Assembly (NCBI GenBank): GCA_027494035.1
Contig: JAOSJQ010000001.1
Coordinates: forward strand, 1,736,001-1,800,000
From: UTCFX2 sp002050125
GTDB lineage: Bacteria > Chloroflexota > Anaerolineae > Anaerolineales > UBA4823
DNA: 64,000 nucleotides
Reading direction: 5' to 3'
The notes under the pieces were generated by a model. That model had not been told where the DNA came from and searched no databases. It saw nothing but the letters and a program-made list of their open reading frames with translations. A program made the translations under genes and the position numbers. Below are positions 54,478-62,312 of the stretch, piece after piece (within the stretch, counting starts at the first letter, position 1; every line of letters starts with the position of its first letter).

Positions 54478-55321
54478 ACGGCTCGCTCAGCGTGAAGGAT
54501 AGGATCAAATTGAGCCGACCTAGATCGGCAGTCGGCGTCCTGGCGGGCTGGCTGTTGATTGGGGTTGTGAGCTTGTACGTCGCGCTCCTGATCCTGGCGC
54601 CAATCATGAGCCTGGTGGTTGGAGCGTTTGAGGAAGGGTTGGGGGGCGTCCTGCGGGCGCTCAACCAGCCGGACGTGCTGGCGGCTTTCTGGCGGACGAT
54701 CTGGATCAGCGTGTTGGTGGTGGCGGTTCATGCGGTTTTCGGTACGATCGTCGCCTGGGTTTTTGTGCGCGACCGGTTTCGCGGCAAAGGCTTGATCAAC
54801 GGGCTGGTGGATATTCCATTTGCGGTTTCACCGGTGGTGGTCGGATACATGCTGCTGCTGCTGTTTGGGCGCAACGGACTGTTTGCGCCGGTGCTGAGCG
54901 CGCTAAACATTCGGGTGGCGTTTGCCCTGCCCGGGATGATCCTGGCGACCCTGTTCGTGACGCTGCCGTTTATGATTCGCGAATTGGTGCCGGTGTCGAG
55001 AACTTCGGTACTCTGCAGGAACAGGCGGCTGCCACGCTGGGCGCCAGCGGCTGGCTGACTTTTTGGAAGGTAACTTTCCCCGCGCTGCGCCACGGGTTCA
55101 TCTACGGTCTCACGCTGACATTTGCGCGCTCGCTCGGGGAGTTTGGCGCGGTGTTAGTGATCGGCGGAGGCATCCAGGGAAAAACGGAGACCGCAACGCT
55201 GTACATCTACCGCGCGCTGGAGGAACGCCAATATATCTCCGCTTACAGCGTAGCGTTGCTGCTCGGGTTATTTTCGCTGCTGCTGGTGATGGGGACCGAT
55301 TTGCTGAAGAAAAGAAACTAG
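54474..55321 (+). CDS. cysW: Sulfate ABC transporter permease CysW, with one-base frameshift
   Basis: About 282 residues after correction. The start is GTG 54474, overlapping the cysT stop and preceded by GGAGGTCAGG. The first part (LLILAPIMSLVVGAFEEGLGG...FMIRELVPV) and the second (ENFGTLQEQAAATLGASGWLTFWKVTFPAL, ARSLGEFGAVLVIGGGIQGKTETATLYIYRALEERQ) are in different frames; one missing base near 55003-55008 joins them. The EAA coupling loop lies right after the break. The gene ends at TAG 55319-55321. Confidence 0.9.
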
Positions 55322-55414
55322 GGGCGAAGCCAGCAGCCTGGACGGGTTCAGGCGGGCGCCCGGCATTGGTGAGAGTCCCCTTTGTCAGGTCACGGTTAGA
55401 AAGCTGGCGATCGT

Positions 55415-56212
55415 TTACTCCGCCTCGCGCCTGATTTGTTCCAGGAATTTCCGATCCGCCTCGCTCAACGGGGCTTTTTCGAGCAGGTCGGGGCGGCGCT
55501 GCCAGGTGCGCAGTAACGATTGCTCGCGCCGCCAGCGGGCGATGCGCCCGTGGTCGCCCGACCGCAGGATTTCGGGCACAGACCAGCCGCGGAACTCCAG
55601 CGGACGCGTGTACTGCGGATATTCGATCAGCCCGGAGGCGTGCGAATCGTCCCAGGCGCCGTCAGGGTCGCCCAAAACGCCCGGGATCCAACGCGAGACG
55701 GCGTCGATCACCACCAGGGCAGCGAGTTCGCCCCCGGTGATCACATAATCGCCGATCGAGAGCTCGTCCGTGACGAGGTGTTCGCATACGCGCTCGTCAA
55801 TCCCCTCATAGCGACCGCAGATCAGTCCCAGACGCCGGGGCGCCGGAGGTTTTGCCAGGTCGGCGGCGCGGTCGTCTGTCTCTGCGCCCAAAGCCAATTC
55901 GCGCGCCCGAGCCTGAGTGAACAGCCGCCCTTGGGGAGAAAGCAGGATCACCGGGGCAGTGGGAGGCGAGCCCAGCACCGCCTCCACCGCGGCGAAGATC
56001 GGTTCGGGTTTCATCACCATGCCGCCCCCGCCGCCGTAAGGCTCGTCGTCGGTGACATGGTGCCGGTCGAACGCCCAGTCGCGGATGTTGTACAGGCGGA
56101 TTTCGATCAATCCGCGCTGGCGGGCTCTCTGCAAGATGCTAATCGCGAGGTATGGTTCGAAAACTTCGGGAAATAAGGTGAAAACTTCAAATATCAGATG
56201 AGGGTTGGGCAT
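55415..56212 (-). CDS. trmD: tRNA (guanine-N1-)-methyltransferase TrmD
   Basis: 265 residues. SPOUT-fold enzyme that makes m1G37 in tRNA to prevent frameshifting. Typical text: FEVFTLFPEVFEPYLAISILQRARQRGLIEI, DDEPYGGGGGMVMKPEPIF, LICGRYEGIDERVCEHLVTDELSIGDYVITGGELAALVVIDAVSRWIPGVLGD (trefoil knot) and LRSGDHGRIARWRREQSL. It stands alone here, without rpsP, rimM or rplS. The ATG is 6 bp after a -10 box. Confidence 0.96.
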   Translation of the reverse strand: MPNPHLIFEVFTLFPEVFEPYLAISILQRARQRGLIEIRLYNIRDWAFDRHHVTDDEPYGGGGGMVMKPEPIFAAVEAVLGSPPTAPVILLSPQGRLFTQARARELALGAETDDRAADLAKPPAPRRLGLICGRYEGIDERVCEHLVTDELSIGDYVITGGELAALVVIDAVSRWIPGVLGDPDGAWDDSHASGLIEYPQYTRPLEFRGWSVPEILRSGDHGRIARWRREQSLLRTWQRRPDLLEKAPLSEADRKFLEQIRREAE

Positions 56213-56218
56213 AGCCTC

Positions 56219-56247
56219 ATTCTAGCCGCGAGCCAGGCTCCGCGCAA
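56219..56247 (-). promoter_or_regulatory. Promoter of trmD, leaderless type
   Basis: Minus strand: TTGCGC (56247-56242), 17-bp spacer, TAGAAT (56224-56219), 6 bp (GAGGCT) to the ATG. Confidence 0.62.
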
Positions 56248-56295
56248 GATCTTATTCTTCTAACCCGAATATAACATGAGCTTAACCTGCATCAC

Positions 56296-56324
56296 TTGAC
56301 GGCGATTCAAGGAAAGGGTATTAA
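56296..56324 (+). promoter_or_regulatory. Promoter of the two TPR membrane genes
   Basis: TTGACG (56296-56301), 17-bp spacer, TATTAA (56319-56324), then 9 bp to the ATG at 56334. The leader would be at most 3 bases. Confidence 0.55.
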
Positions 56325-56333
56325 TATAAAGAT

Positions 56334-57602
56334 ATGTACTTACGTGGGAATAAATGGACCATGAGCCGCCGCACGCGGCGGCCCCCGATCTGGCGCCTGT
56401 TGCTGCTGGTAGTTATGATAGGCGTAGCGATATATGTCAACCAGGTTGTTGTACCGGTTACGCCGCCGTTATTTGTCCCGACGGAGACGCCTACGCTCAG
56501 CCCGGAATCGTATGTCAACCAGGCAGAGGAATTGTATACGAGCGGAAAAATCAGCCAGGCGGTAAAAGCCTACGGCGAGGCGATCTATTCTGATCCGACC
56601 AATGCTGCGAATTACGTCGCTTTAGCGCGCCTGCAAGTGATCACCGGCGATTATGAAGATGCGATAACCAACAGCCAGAACGCGCTGCTCAAAAACCCCA
56701 ATAACCCGCTGGCGCACGCCGTGATGGGCTGGGCGATGGGTTTCCAGGGCAAATATGGCGAGGCAGAGATCGAAATAAAAAAGGCGCTCTCGCTCGATCC
56801 AAACAACGCCCTGGCATACGCCTACCTGGCGGAAGTGCTGATAAATCAGGCGGACTACACGTTGTACGATAAGGCTGCCGAGGCTTCCAAACAAGCGCTG
56901 CAATTCGGTCCGAACTTGATGGAGACGCACCGGGCGCGCGGGATCGTCCTGCTAAACACCCAGAACCTGGAAGAAGCCCTGCAAGAGTTTCAAGCCGCGT
57001 TGGCGATCAACAAGAATATTCCGGATCTTAACCTGTACCTGGGAATCACCTATAAATCTCTGGGCGATTACAACCAGGCTCAAGAGGCTTTGTTGGCGGC
57101 TTATGCGTTGAACCCGACCGACACGGTGGCGCTAACCGAGCTTTCGCGGGCTTTCTTCGGAGACGGGCGTTTTCCTCAGGCGGCGCAATACGCCGAAGAA
57201 GCGGTCAAAGTCGACCCGGCGGATGCGCGCTTGCACGGCAATCTGGGGATCATCTATTACAAGCAGGAGAAATACGATCAGGCGATCAATACGCTTAAAT
57301 TCGCAGTACAGGGGGGAACAACCGCAGACGGCGTGCGGGTCGAGGGCTTGCCGCTCGATTACGGGCGGATCGAAGAGTATTACTGGTATTATGGCTTTGC
57401 GCTGGCGCGCGCCAATCGCTGCGTCGAGGCGGTGCCGGTCTTTCGGGCGCTGTTGACTGGCGTGCCTAACGACGAGATCGCGGTTTACAACGCCACCGAA
57501 GGGTTGGCGATTTGCCAGACCAACCTGCAGAATCCAGTCAGCGAGACCGGTACGCCGGAAACGACTGAGACTCCCGATGCAGAGATGACGCCGACCCCAT
57601 AG
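56334..57602 (+). CDS. Membrane-anchored TPR protein 1
   Basis: 422 residues. One N-terminal membrane helix (LLLLVVMIGVAIYVNQVVV) and a VPTETPTLSPE linker precede about eight TPR units (AVKAYGEAIYSDPTNAANYVALARLQ, AEIEIKKALSLDPNNALAYAYLAEVL, ALAINKNIPDLNLYLGITYKSLGDYNQA, AVKVDPADARLHGNLGIIYYKQEKYDQA). The end is Thr/Pro-rich. The TPR domain lies on the outer face if the helix is a signal anchor. The next gene is a paralogue 8 bp downstream, suggesting a complex. Function unknown. Confidence 0.78.
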   Translation: MYLRGNKWTMSRRTRRPPIWRLLLLVVMIGVAIYVNQVVVPVTPPLFVPTETPTLSPESYVNQAEELYTSGKISQAVKAYGEAIYSDPTNAANYVALARLQVITGDYEDAITNSQNALLKNPNNPLAHAVMGWAMGFQGKYGEAEIEIKKALSLDPNNALAYAYLAEVLINQADYTLYDKAAEASKQALQFGPNLMETHRARGIVLLNTQNLEEALQEFQAALAINKNIPDLNLYLGITYKSLGDYNQAQEALLAAYALNPTDTVALTELSRAFFGDGRFPQAAQYAEEAVKVDPADARLHGNLGIIYYKQEKYDQAINTLKFAVQGGTTADGVRVEGLPLDYGRIEEYYWYYGFALARANRCVEAVPVFRALLTGVPNDEIAVYNATEGLAICQTNLQNPVSETGTPETTETPDAEMTPTP

Positions 57603-57610
57603 GAGCGAGG

Positions 57611-59028
57611 ATGGAACGGGGACTGAGCGGCAAACGACCTACTTTCCACCGCGAGCAGCGTGGGACGAGCTTCTACAGAATCATGACCTTGTTGGGCTTG
57701 ATCGTGGGAGCAGTATGGCTGTTAATGATGGTGCAGCGGCGCGAAGTCATTTCGCCATTCGAACCCACCCCTACGCCCACGCGCGTGGCTGAATCCTATT
57801 TTTTGGAAGCCCAGGCTTATTTCGATGCCGGGGTGCTGGATAACCCCAGCACGCCGACCGCGGCGGCAGATGAAAGAGCGAGCCCGGTCATCAATGACGC
57901 GATCGACGCTTATAAAGCTGCCCTGGCAGCCGACCCCGAAAAGCGCGCGCCTGGTCCGAACTGGCACGCATTCAGGCTTATTCATCGAGCATGCTGCGCA
58001 ACGATACCGAGCGGCTAGCCAGGCTGGAGGAAGCCAAAGCCGCGGCTGACCGCGCAGTGGAGCTTGCGCCGGATGAGAGCGCTTATCGGGCAATCCGGGC
58101 GTTTGTGCTGGACTGGTACGCCTTCACCCCGCTTGTTTCAGTCGAACAGCGCAGCGATCTTCTGCTAGAAGCCGAGTTTGAAGCCTCCCGTTCGTTTCAA
58201 CTAGATCCAGAGAATGCATTGGCATTGGCTTATTACGCTGAAATCCTGGTTGACCAGCAAAAATGGACCCAGGCTGAGAAATACGCTGCCCAGGCTGTCG
58301 CGCTCGGACCCGAGCTGATGGATACGCATCGGGTATATGCATATGTGCTTGAATCATTATCCCAATACAACAGCGCCATCCAGCAGTATCAAGAGGCGGT
58401 GCGGATCAATCCAAACATGACTTTTCTTTACGTGCGCATCGGTCAAAACTACCGCGAGGGCATCCGTAACCCGGCGCGGGCGCTGGACTATTTTGACCAG
58501 GCGGCGAAGATCGATCAGGCACTGGGGGTATTTAACCCGCTGCCTTACATCGAGATCGCGCGCACCTACACCCAGATCGGTCAGTTCTTTGCGGCTTCGA
58601 TCAATGCGGAAAAAGCGCTGGAGTTGGACCCGACCAATGCGCACACCTATGGGCAGCTTGGCATCATTTTCCGCCGGGCGCGCAACTACGAGGGCGCAAT
58701 GTCGCTCTTGCAGTGCGCGGTGGTGGGCTGCACCGCCGAAGAAAACGAGATGGGCAAGACACCTGTACAGGGGCTGCCGCTCACCAGCGTGACGGTTGCC
58801 TATTACTACGTGGAGTATGGCACAAACCTGGCTTTTCTGAGCCGACCGCACGAAAATTATTGCCCCCAGGCGCGCGAAGTGCTGGCGCAAGTGCGCGCAG
58901 CATACCCCGACGATCCAACGCTGATAGGGATTGTGGAAGACAGCGAGGGCATCTGCGCCCGGCTCGACGCCTCGCCGGCGCCTGGACCGACAAAGACGCC
59001 AACGCTGGTTGAGACGCCCCAAACCTGA
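57611..59028 (+). CDS. Membrane-anchored TPR protein 2, with one-base frameshift
   Basis: About 472 residues after correction. A membrane helix (FYRIMTLLGLIVGAVWLLMMV) and an FEPTPTPTRV linker are followed by TPR units. The frame breaks near 57940-57946: adding one base after GAAAA gives ENARAWSELARIQAYSSSMLRNDTERLARLEEAK and joins the frame that ends at 59028. Later units include AAQAVALGPELMDTHRVYAYVLESLSQYNSAI and ALELDPTNAHTYGQLGIIFRRARNY. It shares domain order with TPR protein 1 and probably works with it. Confidence 0.76.
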
Positions 59029-59095
59029 CCCTGCTGATCCAGAAGTATTGTGTAAGCGTTTTGTTAGAGTTTTTGGAAATCTGTGCGATTGCCCC

Positions 59096-59124
59096 TTGAC
59101 GTCCAAATCAAAACTGAGTATGAT
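59096..59124 (+). promoter_or_regulatory. Promoter of groES-groEL
   Basis: TTGACG (59096-59101), 17-bp spacer, TATGAT (59119-59124). The -35 hexamer and spacer are identical to those of the hrcA operon. Confidence 0.82.
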
Positions 59125-59136
59125 TTGACCCGCTAG

Positions 59137-59163
59137 TTAGCACTCGAAGCGATAGAGTGCTAG
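59137..59163 (+). promoter_or_regulatory. CIRCE operator of groES-groEL
   Basis: TTAGCACTC (59137-59145), 9-bp spacer, GAGTGCTAG (59155-59163): one mismatch to the consensus, but the flanks extend the dyad (CTAG on both sides). It lies just after the expected transcription start. Confidence 0.95.
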
Positions 59164-59217
59164 CTAGTCTGCATGTAAACGTTCGTCATATTACCAAACC
59201 CAATCCTGGAGGTTCGT

Positions 59218-59514
59218 ATGTCTCTTAAGCTCAAACCACTCGGCAATCGTGTAGTGATCGAGCCCCTCGAGCAAGAAGAAGTCACCGCTGGAGGGATTGT
59301 TCTCCCCGAAACTGCAAAAGAAAAACCCCAAAAGGGCCTGGTTTTGTCCGTGGGTCCAGGCGAGCGCGATGAAGCCGGCAAGTACATCCCGATGGATGTC
59401 AAAGACGGCGATAAAGTGCTGTTTGCCAAATACGCTGGCACAGAGATCAAGGTGGATGGCAAAAAATTGCTTATCCTGCGCGAAAGCGACCTGCTTGCAA
59501 TCGTTCTTGAGTAA
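59218..59514 (+). CDS. groES: Co-chaperonin GroES
   Basis: 98 residues. MSLKLKPLGNRVVIEPLEQEEVTAGGIVLPETAKEKPQKG (mobile loop) and VLFAKYAGTEIKVDGKKLLILRESDLLAIVLE match GroES fully. GGAGG lies 7 bp before the ATG. Confidence 0.98.
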   Translation: MSLKLKPLGNRVVIEPLEQEEVTAGGIVLPETAKEKPQKGLVLSVGPGERDEAGKYIPMDVKDGDKVLFAKYAGTEIKVDGKKLLILRESDLLAIVLE

Positions 59515-59540
59515 TTTCATACCCGAAGGAGTATCCAAAT

Positions 59541-61169
59541 ATGGCTAAGCAATTGATTTTCTCTGAAGATGCACGACACCGACTTTCTAAGGGCATGGAG
59601 ACCCTGACGACAGCCGTCGCCACAACGCTGGGTCCCAAAGGACGCAACGTAGCTCTGGATAAGAAATTCGGTTCCCCCACGATTACTCACGACGGCGTGA
59701 CCGTTGCCAAAGAGATCGAACTGCAGGATCCATTCGAGAACATGGGCGCGCAGCTCTTGAAAGAGGCGGCAACCAAGACCAATGACATCGCCGGCGATGG
59801 CACCACTACCTCCACTGTGCTGGCTTACTCGATTGTGGTCGAGGGCATGAAGAGCCTGGCAGCCGGCTTCAACCCGATGCTGCTCAAGCGCGGGATCGAA
59901 GCGGCAACCAAAGTCGTCGCTGATAAGATCAACGAACAATCCATTGAACTGACTTCCAAGGCTGAGATCGCGAACGTGGCGTCGATTTCCGCCCAGGATC
60001 GCCAGATCGGCGAACTGATCGCGGAAGTGATGGACAAAGTCGGCAAAGACGGCGTGATCACGGTTGAAGAGTCCAAGGGTCTCGAATTCGAGACCGAATA
60101 CGTGGAAGGTATGCAGTTCGACCGCGGTTACATTTCGGCGTATTTTGTGACCGATCCGGAGCACATGGAAGCCTCGATTGACGAGCCGTATCTGTTGATC
60201 CACGACAAGAAGATTTCCGCGGCTGCCGATATCGTCCCGGTCCTTGAGAAACTGGTCCAGATTGGCAAGCGCGATCTGGTGATCATTTCCGAGGACATCG
60301 ACGGCGAAGCGCTGGCGACGCTGGTGTTGAACAAGCTGCGCGGCATGCTCAATGTGGTGGGCGTCAAAGCCCCCGGCTTTGGCGACCGGCGCAAGGCGAT
60401 GCTGCAGGACATTGCGATCCTGACTGGCGCGCAGGTGATCTCGGAAGAGACCGGGCGCAAACTGGAAAGCACCACGGTTGCCGACCTGGGCAAGGCTGAG
60501 AAGATCGTCGTCTCGAAAGACGACACCACGATCATCGGCGGCAAGGGCGACGCAGCCCAGATCAAGGGTCGCATCGAGCAGATCCGGGTCGAGATCGACA
60601 AGAGCACCAGCGATTACGACAAAGAGAAGCTGCAGGAACGGTTGGCGAAGCTCTCTGGCGGCGTAGCGATCATCCGCGTGGGCGCGGCGACCGAAACCGA
60701 GCTCAAGGAAAAGAAGCACCGCGTGGAAGATGCCCTGTCGGCGACGCGCGCCGCAGTTGAAGAAGGGATTGTCCCGGGCGGCGGGGTGGCGCTGATCAAC
60801 GCTGGTCCAGCTCTGGCTGAGTTGAAGGTGGACACCGATGACGCCCAGATCGGCGTTAACATTGTCCGCAAGGCGCTCGAAGTGCCCCTGCGCAAGATCG
60901 CCGAGAATGCCGGTAAAGACGGCTCGGTGGTTCTGGAAGGCGTGCGGCGCGCCCAGAAAGAGAAGAAGAACGATAAGATCGGTTACGACGTGATCAAGGA
61001 AGAGTATCTGGACATGGTTGAAGACGGCGTGATCGACCCCGCTAAAGTGACCCGCGGCGCGCTCGAGAACGCGGCTTCGATCGCCGCGATGATCCTGACC
61101 ACCGAAGCGCTGATCACCGACATCCCCGAAAAGGAAAAAGCCGCGCCTCCGCCGATGCCGGAGTACTAG
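59541..61169 (+). CDS. groEL: Chaperonin GroEL
   Basis: 542 residues. TLGPKGRNVALDKKFGSPTITHDGVTVAKEIEL and AGDGTTTSTVLAYSIV form the ATP site; the family signature AAVEEGIVPGGGVALI is present. The C-terminus ends KEKAAPPPMPEY and lacks the usual GGM-rich tail, as in some other Chloroflexota. CCGAAGGAGT precedes the ATG by 10 bp. An intrinsic terminator follows. Confidence 0.98.
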   Translation: MAKQLIFSEDARHRLSKGMETLTTAVATTLGPKGRNVALDKKFGSPTITHDGVTVAKEIELQDPFENMGAQLLKEAATKTNDIAGDGTTTSTVLAYSIVVEGMKSLAAGFNPMLLKRGIEAATKVVADKINEQSIELTSKAEIANVASISAQDRQIGELIAEVMDKVGKDGVITVEESKGLEFETEYVEGMQFDRGYISAYFVTDPEHMEASIDEPYLLIHDKKISAAADIVPVLEKLVQIGKRDLVIISEDIDGEALATLVLNKLRGMLNVVGVKAPGFGDRRKAMLQDIAILTGAQVISEETGRKLESTTVADLGKAEKIVVSKDDTTIIGGKGDAAQIKGRIEQIRVEIDKSTSDYDKEKLQERLAKLSGGVAIIRVGAATETELKEKKHRVEDALSATRAAVEEGIVPGGGVALINAGPALAELKVDTDDAQIGVNIVRKALEVPLRKIAENAGKDGSVVLEGVRRAQKEKKNDKIGYDVIKEEYLDMVEDGVIDPAKVTRGALENAASIAAMILTTEALITDIPEKEKAAPPPMPEY

Positions 61170-61220
61170 AATCCCGAATCCAGCCCCGCGATTGTTGCGG
61201 CCTGGACGAATATATTTTGA

Positions 61221-61250
61221 CCGGCCTCGTAATCAGAGGCCGGTTTTTTT
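61221..61250 (+). terminator. Intrinsic terminator of groES-groEL
   Basis: CCGGCCTC (61221-61228) pairs with GAGGCCGG (61236-61243), loop of 7 bases, followed by T7 (61244-61250). Confidence 0.95.
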
Positions 61251-61258
61251 GCTATAAT
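61250..61258 (+). promoter_or_regulatory. Extended -10 promoter of the O-methyltransferase gene
   Basis: TGC-TATAAT (61250-61258) directly after the groEL terminator T-run, about 46 bp before the ATG; no -35 at normal spacing, as allowed for an extended -10. Confidence 0.45.
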
Positions 61259-61304
61259 AGGCAGATTACTTGAAATTTATTGTTGAGAACGAGGTGGAGG
61301 AAAA

Positions 61305-61982
61305 ATGACAATCGACACATGGAGCCAGGTAGACCGTTATTTGACGGATATTTTTGTCGCGCCCGACGCGGCGCTGGATGCGGCGCTCAGCGATGCGGCG
61401 GCAGCCGGCTTGCCGGCGATCCAGGTCACGCCTATTCAGGGGAAGCTGCTGGAGCTGCTGGCGCGGACGGTGCAGGCGCGGCGCATCTTGGAGATTGGCA
61501 CGTTGGGCGGCTTCAGCACCATCTGGCTGGCGCGGGCGCTGCCAGAGGGGGGCCGGCTGATCTCGCTGGAGGTCAACCCAACCCATGCCGAGGTGGCGCG
61601 CAAGAACCTGGAGCGGGCTGGGCTGAACGGTGCGATCGAGGTGCGCCTCGGTCCGGCGCGGGAGAGCCTGCAAAAAATGGTGCATCAAGGAGTCGACCTC
61701 TTCGATCTGGTTTTCATCGACGCGGACAAGCCCGGTTACCCCGAATATCTGCACCTGGCAGTTAAGCTTTGCCGGGTCGGGGGATTGATCGTGGCGGACA
61801 ACGTCATCCGCAACGGTGAAGTTATCAAAGAAAACAGCCAAGACGTCAACGCCCAGGCGATGCGGGTCTTCAACGCCGAATTGGGAAAAGAGAAAGGGCT
61901 GCTGGCTACCGTCATCCAGACGGTGGGCAAAAAGGGGTATGACGGTTTTGCGATTGCGTTGGTCACCGGAGAAGGGGGTTGA
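61305..61982 (+). CDS. SAM-dependent O-methyltransferase (catechol / caffeoyl-CoA type)
   Basis: 225 residues. ILEIGTLGGFSTIWLARALPEGGRLISLEVNPTHAEVARKNLERAGL is the SAM-binding motif, and FDLVFIDADKPGYPEYLHLAVKLCRVGGLIVADNVIRNGEV carries the divalent-metal Asp-Asn residues. It is the class I O-methyltransferase family that acts on vicinal diols with Mg2+. Substrate is unknown. GAGGTGGAGG lies 6-10 bp before the ATG at 61305. Confidence 0.88.
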   Translation: MTIDTWSQVDRYLTDIFVAPDAALDAALSDAAAAGLPAIQVTPIQGKLLELLARTVQARRILEIGTLGGFSTIWLARALPEGGRLISLEVNPTHAEVARKNLERAGLNGAIEVRLGPARESLQKMVHQGVDLFDLVFIDADKPGYPEYLHLAVKLCRVGGLIVADNVIRNGEVIKENSQDVNAQAMRVFNAELGKEKGLLATVIQTVGKKGYDGFAIALVTGEGG

Positions 61983-62102
61983 GTTGCGCCAAACAGAAGG
62001 TCAATTTACAAGTTACAAGTGTGACCACCGGGTAAAGCGGATACTGCACGGTCTTGGAACTGCGGGTTCGCTATAAACCCATTCGATCTTACAAAGATTT
62101 TA

Positions 62103-62131
62103 TAGACAAAACCAGTCTTCCATGCTAGAAT
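62103..62131 (+). promoter_or_regulatory. Promoter of the RNase J gene
   Basis: TAGACA (62103-62108), 17-bp spacer, TAGAAT (62126-62131) preceded by TGC (extended -10). Confidence 0.6.
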
Positions 62132-62213
62132 GTCAAGGGAGTGCAGGCAAGGTTTATGCAAGGGTAAAGTATCCCGGTTGGTAAACAGGCTCACATTAGC
62201 AGTTCTTTTTCAG

Positions 62214-62241
62214 GCCCCGGCCAGCGAACTCCTGGCGGGGC
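62214..62241 (+). terminator. Leader hairpin before RNase J, possible attenuator
   Basis: GCCCCGGCCAG (62214-62224) pairs with CTGGCGGGGC (62232-62241) with one bulged base, loop of 7 bases, followed by ATTTTC. The T-run is short, so termination would be partial. Confidence 0.45.
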
Positions 62242-62312
62242 ATTTTCGATATTAAAATATTTTCGGGCGGGCATGAGATTTCAGCAAGCCCGGTATCATG
62301 ATAAGGAAGATT

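Larger units (their letters stand above)
61983..62312 (+). other. Non-coding region before the RNase J gene
   Basis: 330 bp. It holds a promoter (62103-62131), a predicted leader of about 175 bases and a GC-rich hairpin (62214-62241) followed by ATTTTC. No coding frame was recognised and no tRNA-like fold was seen. Confidence 0.5.
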
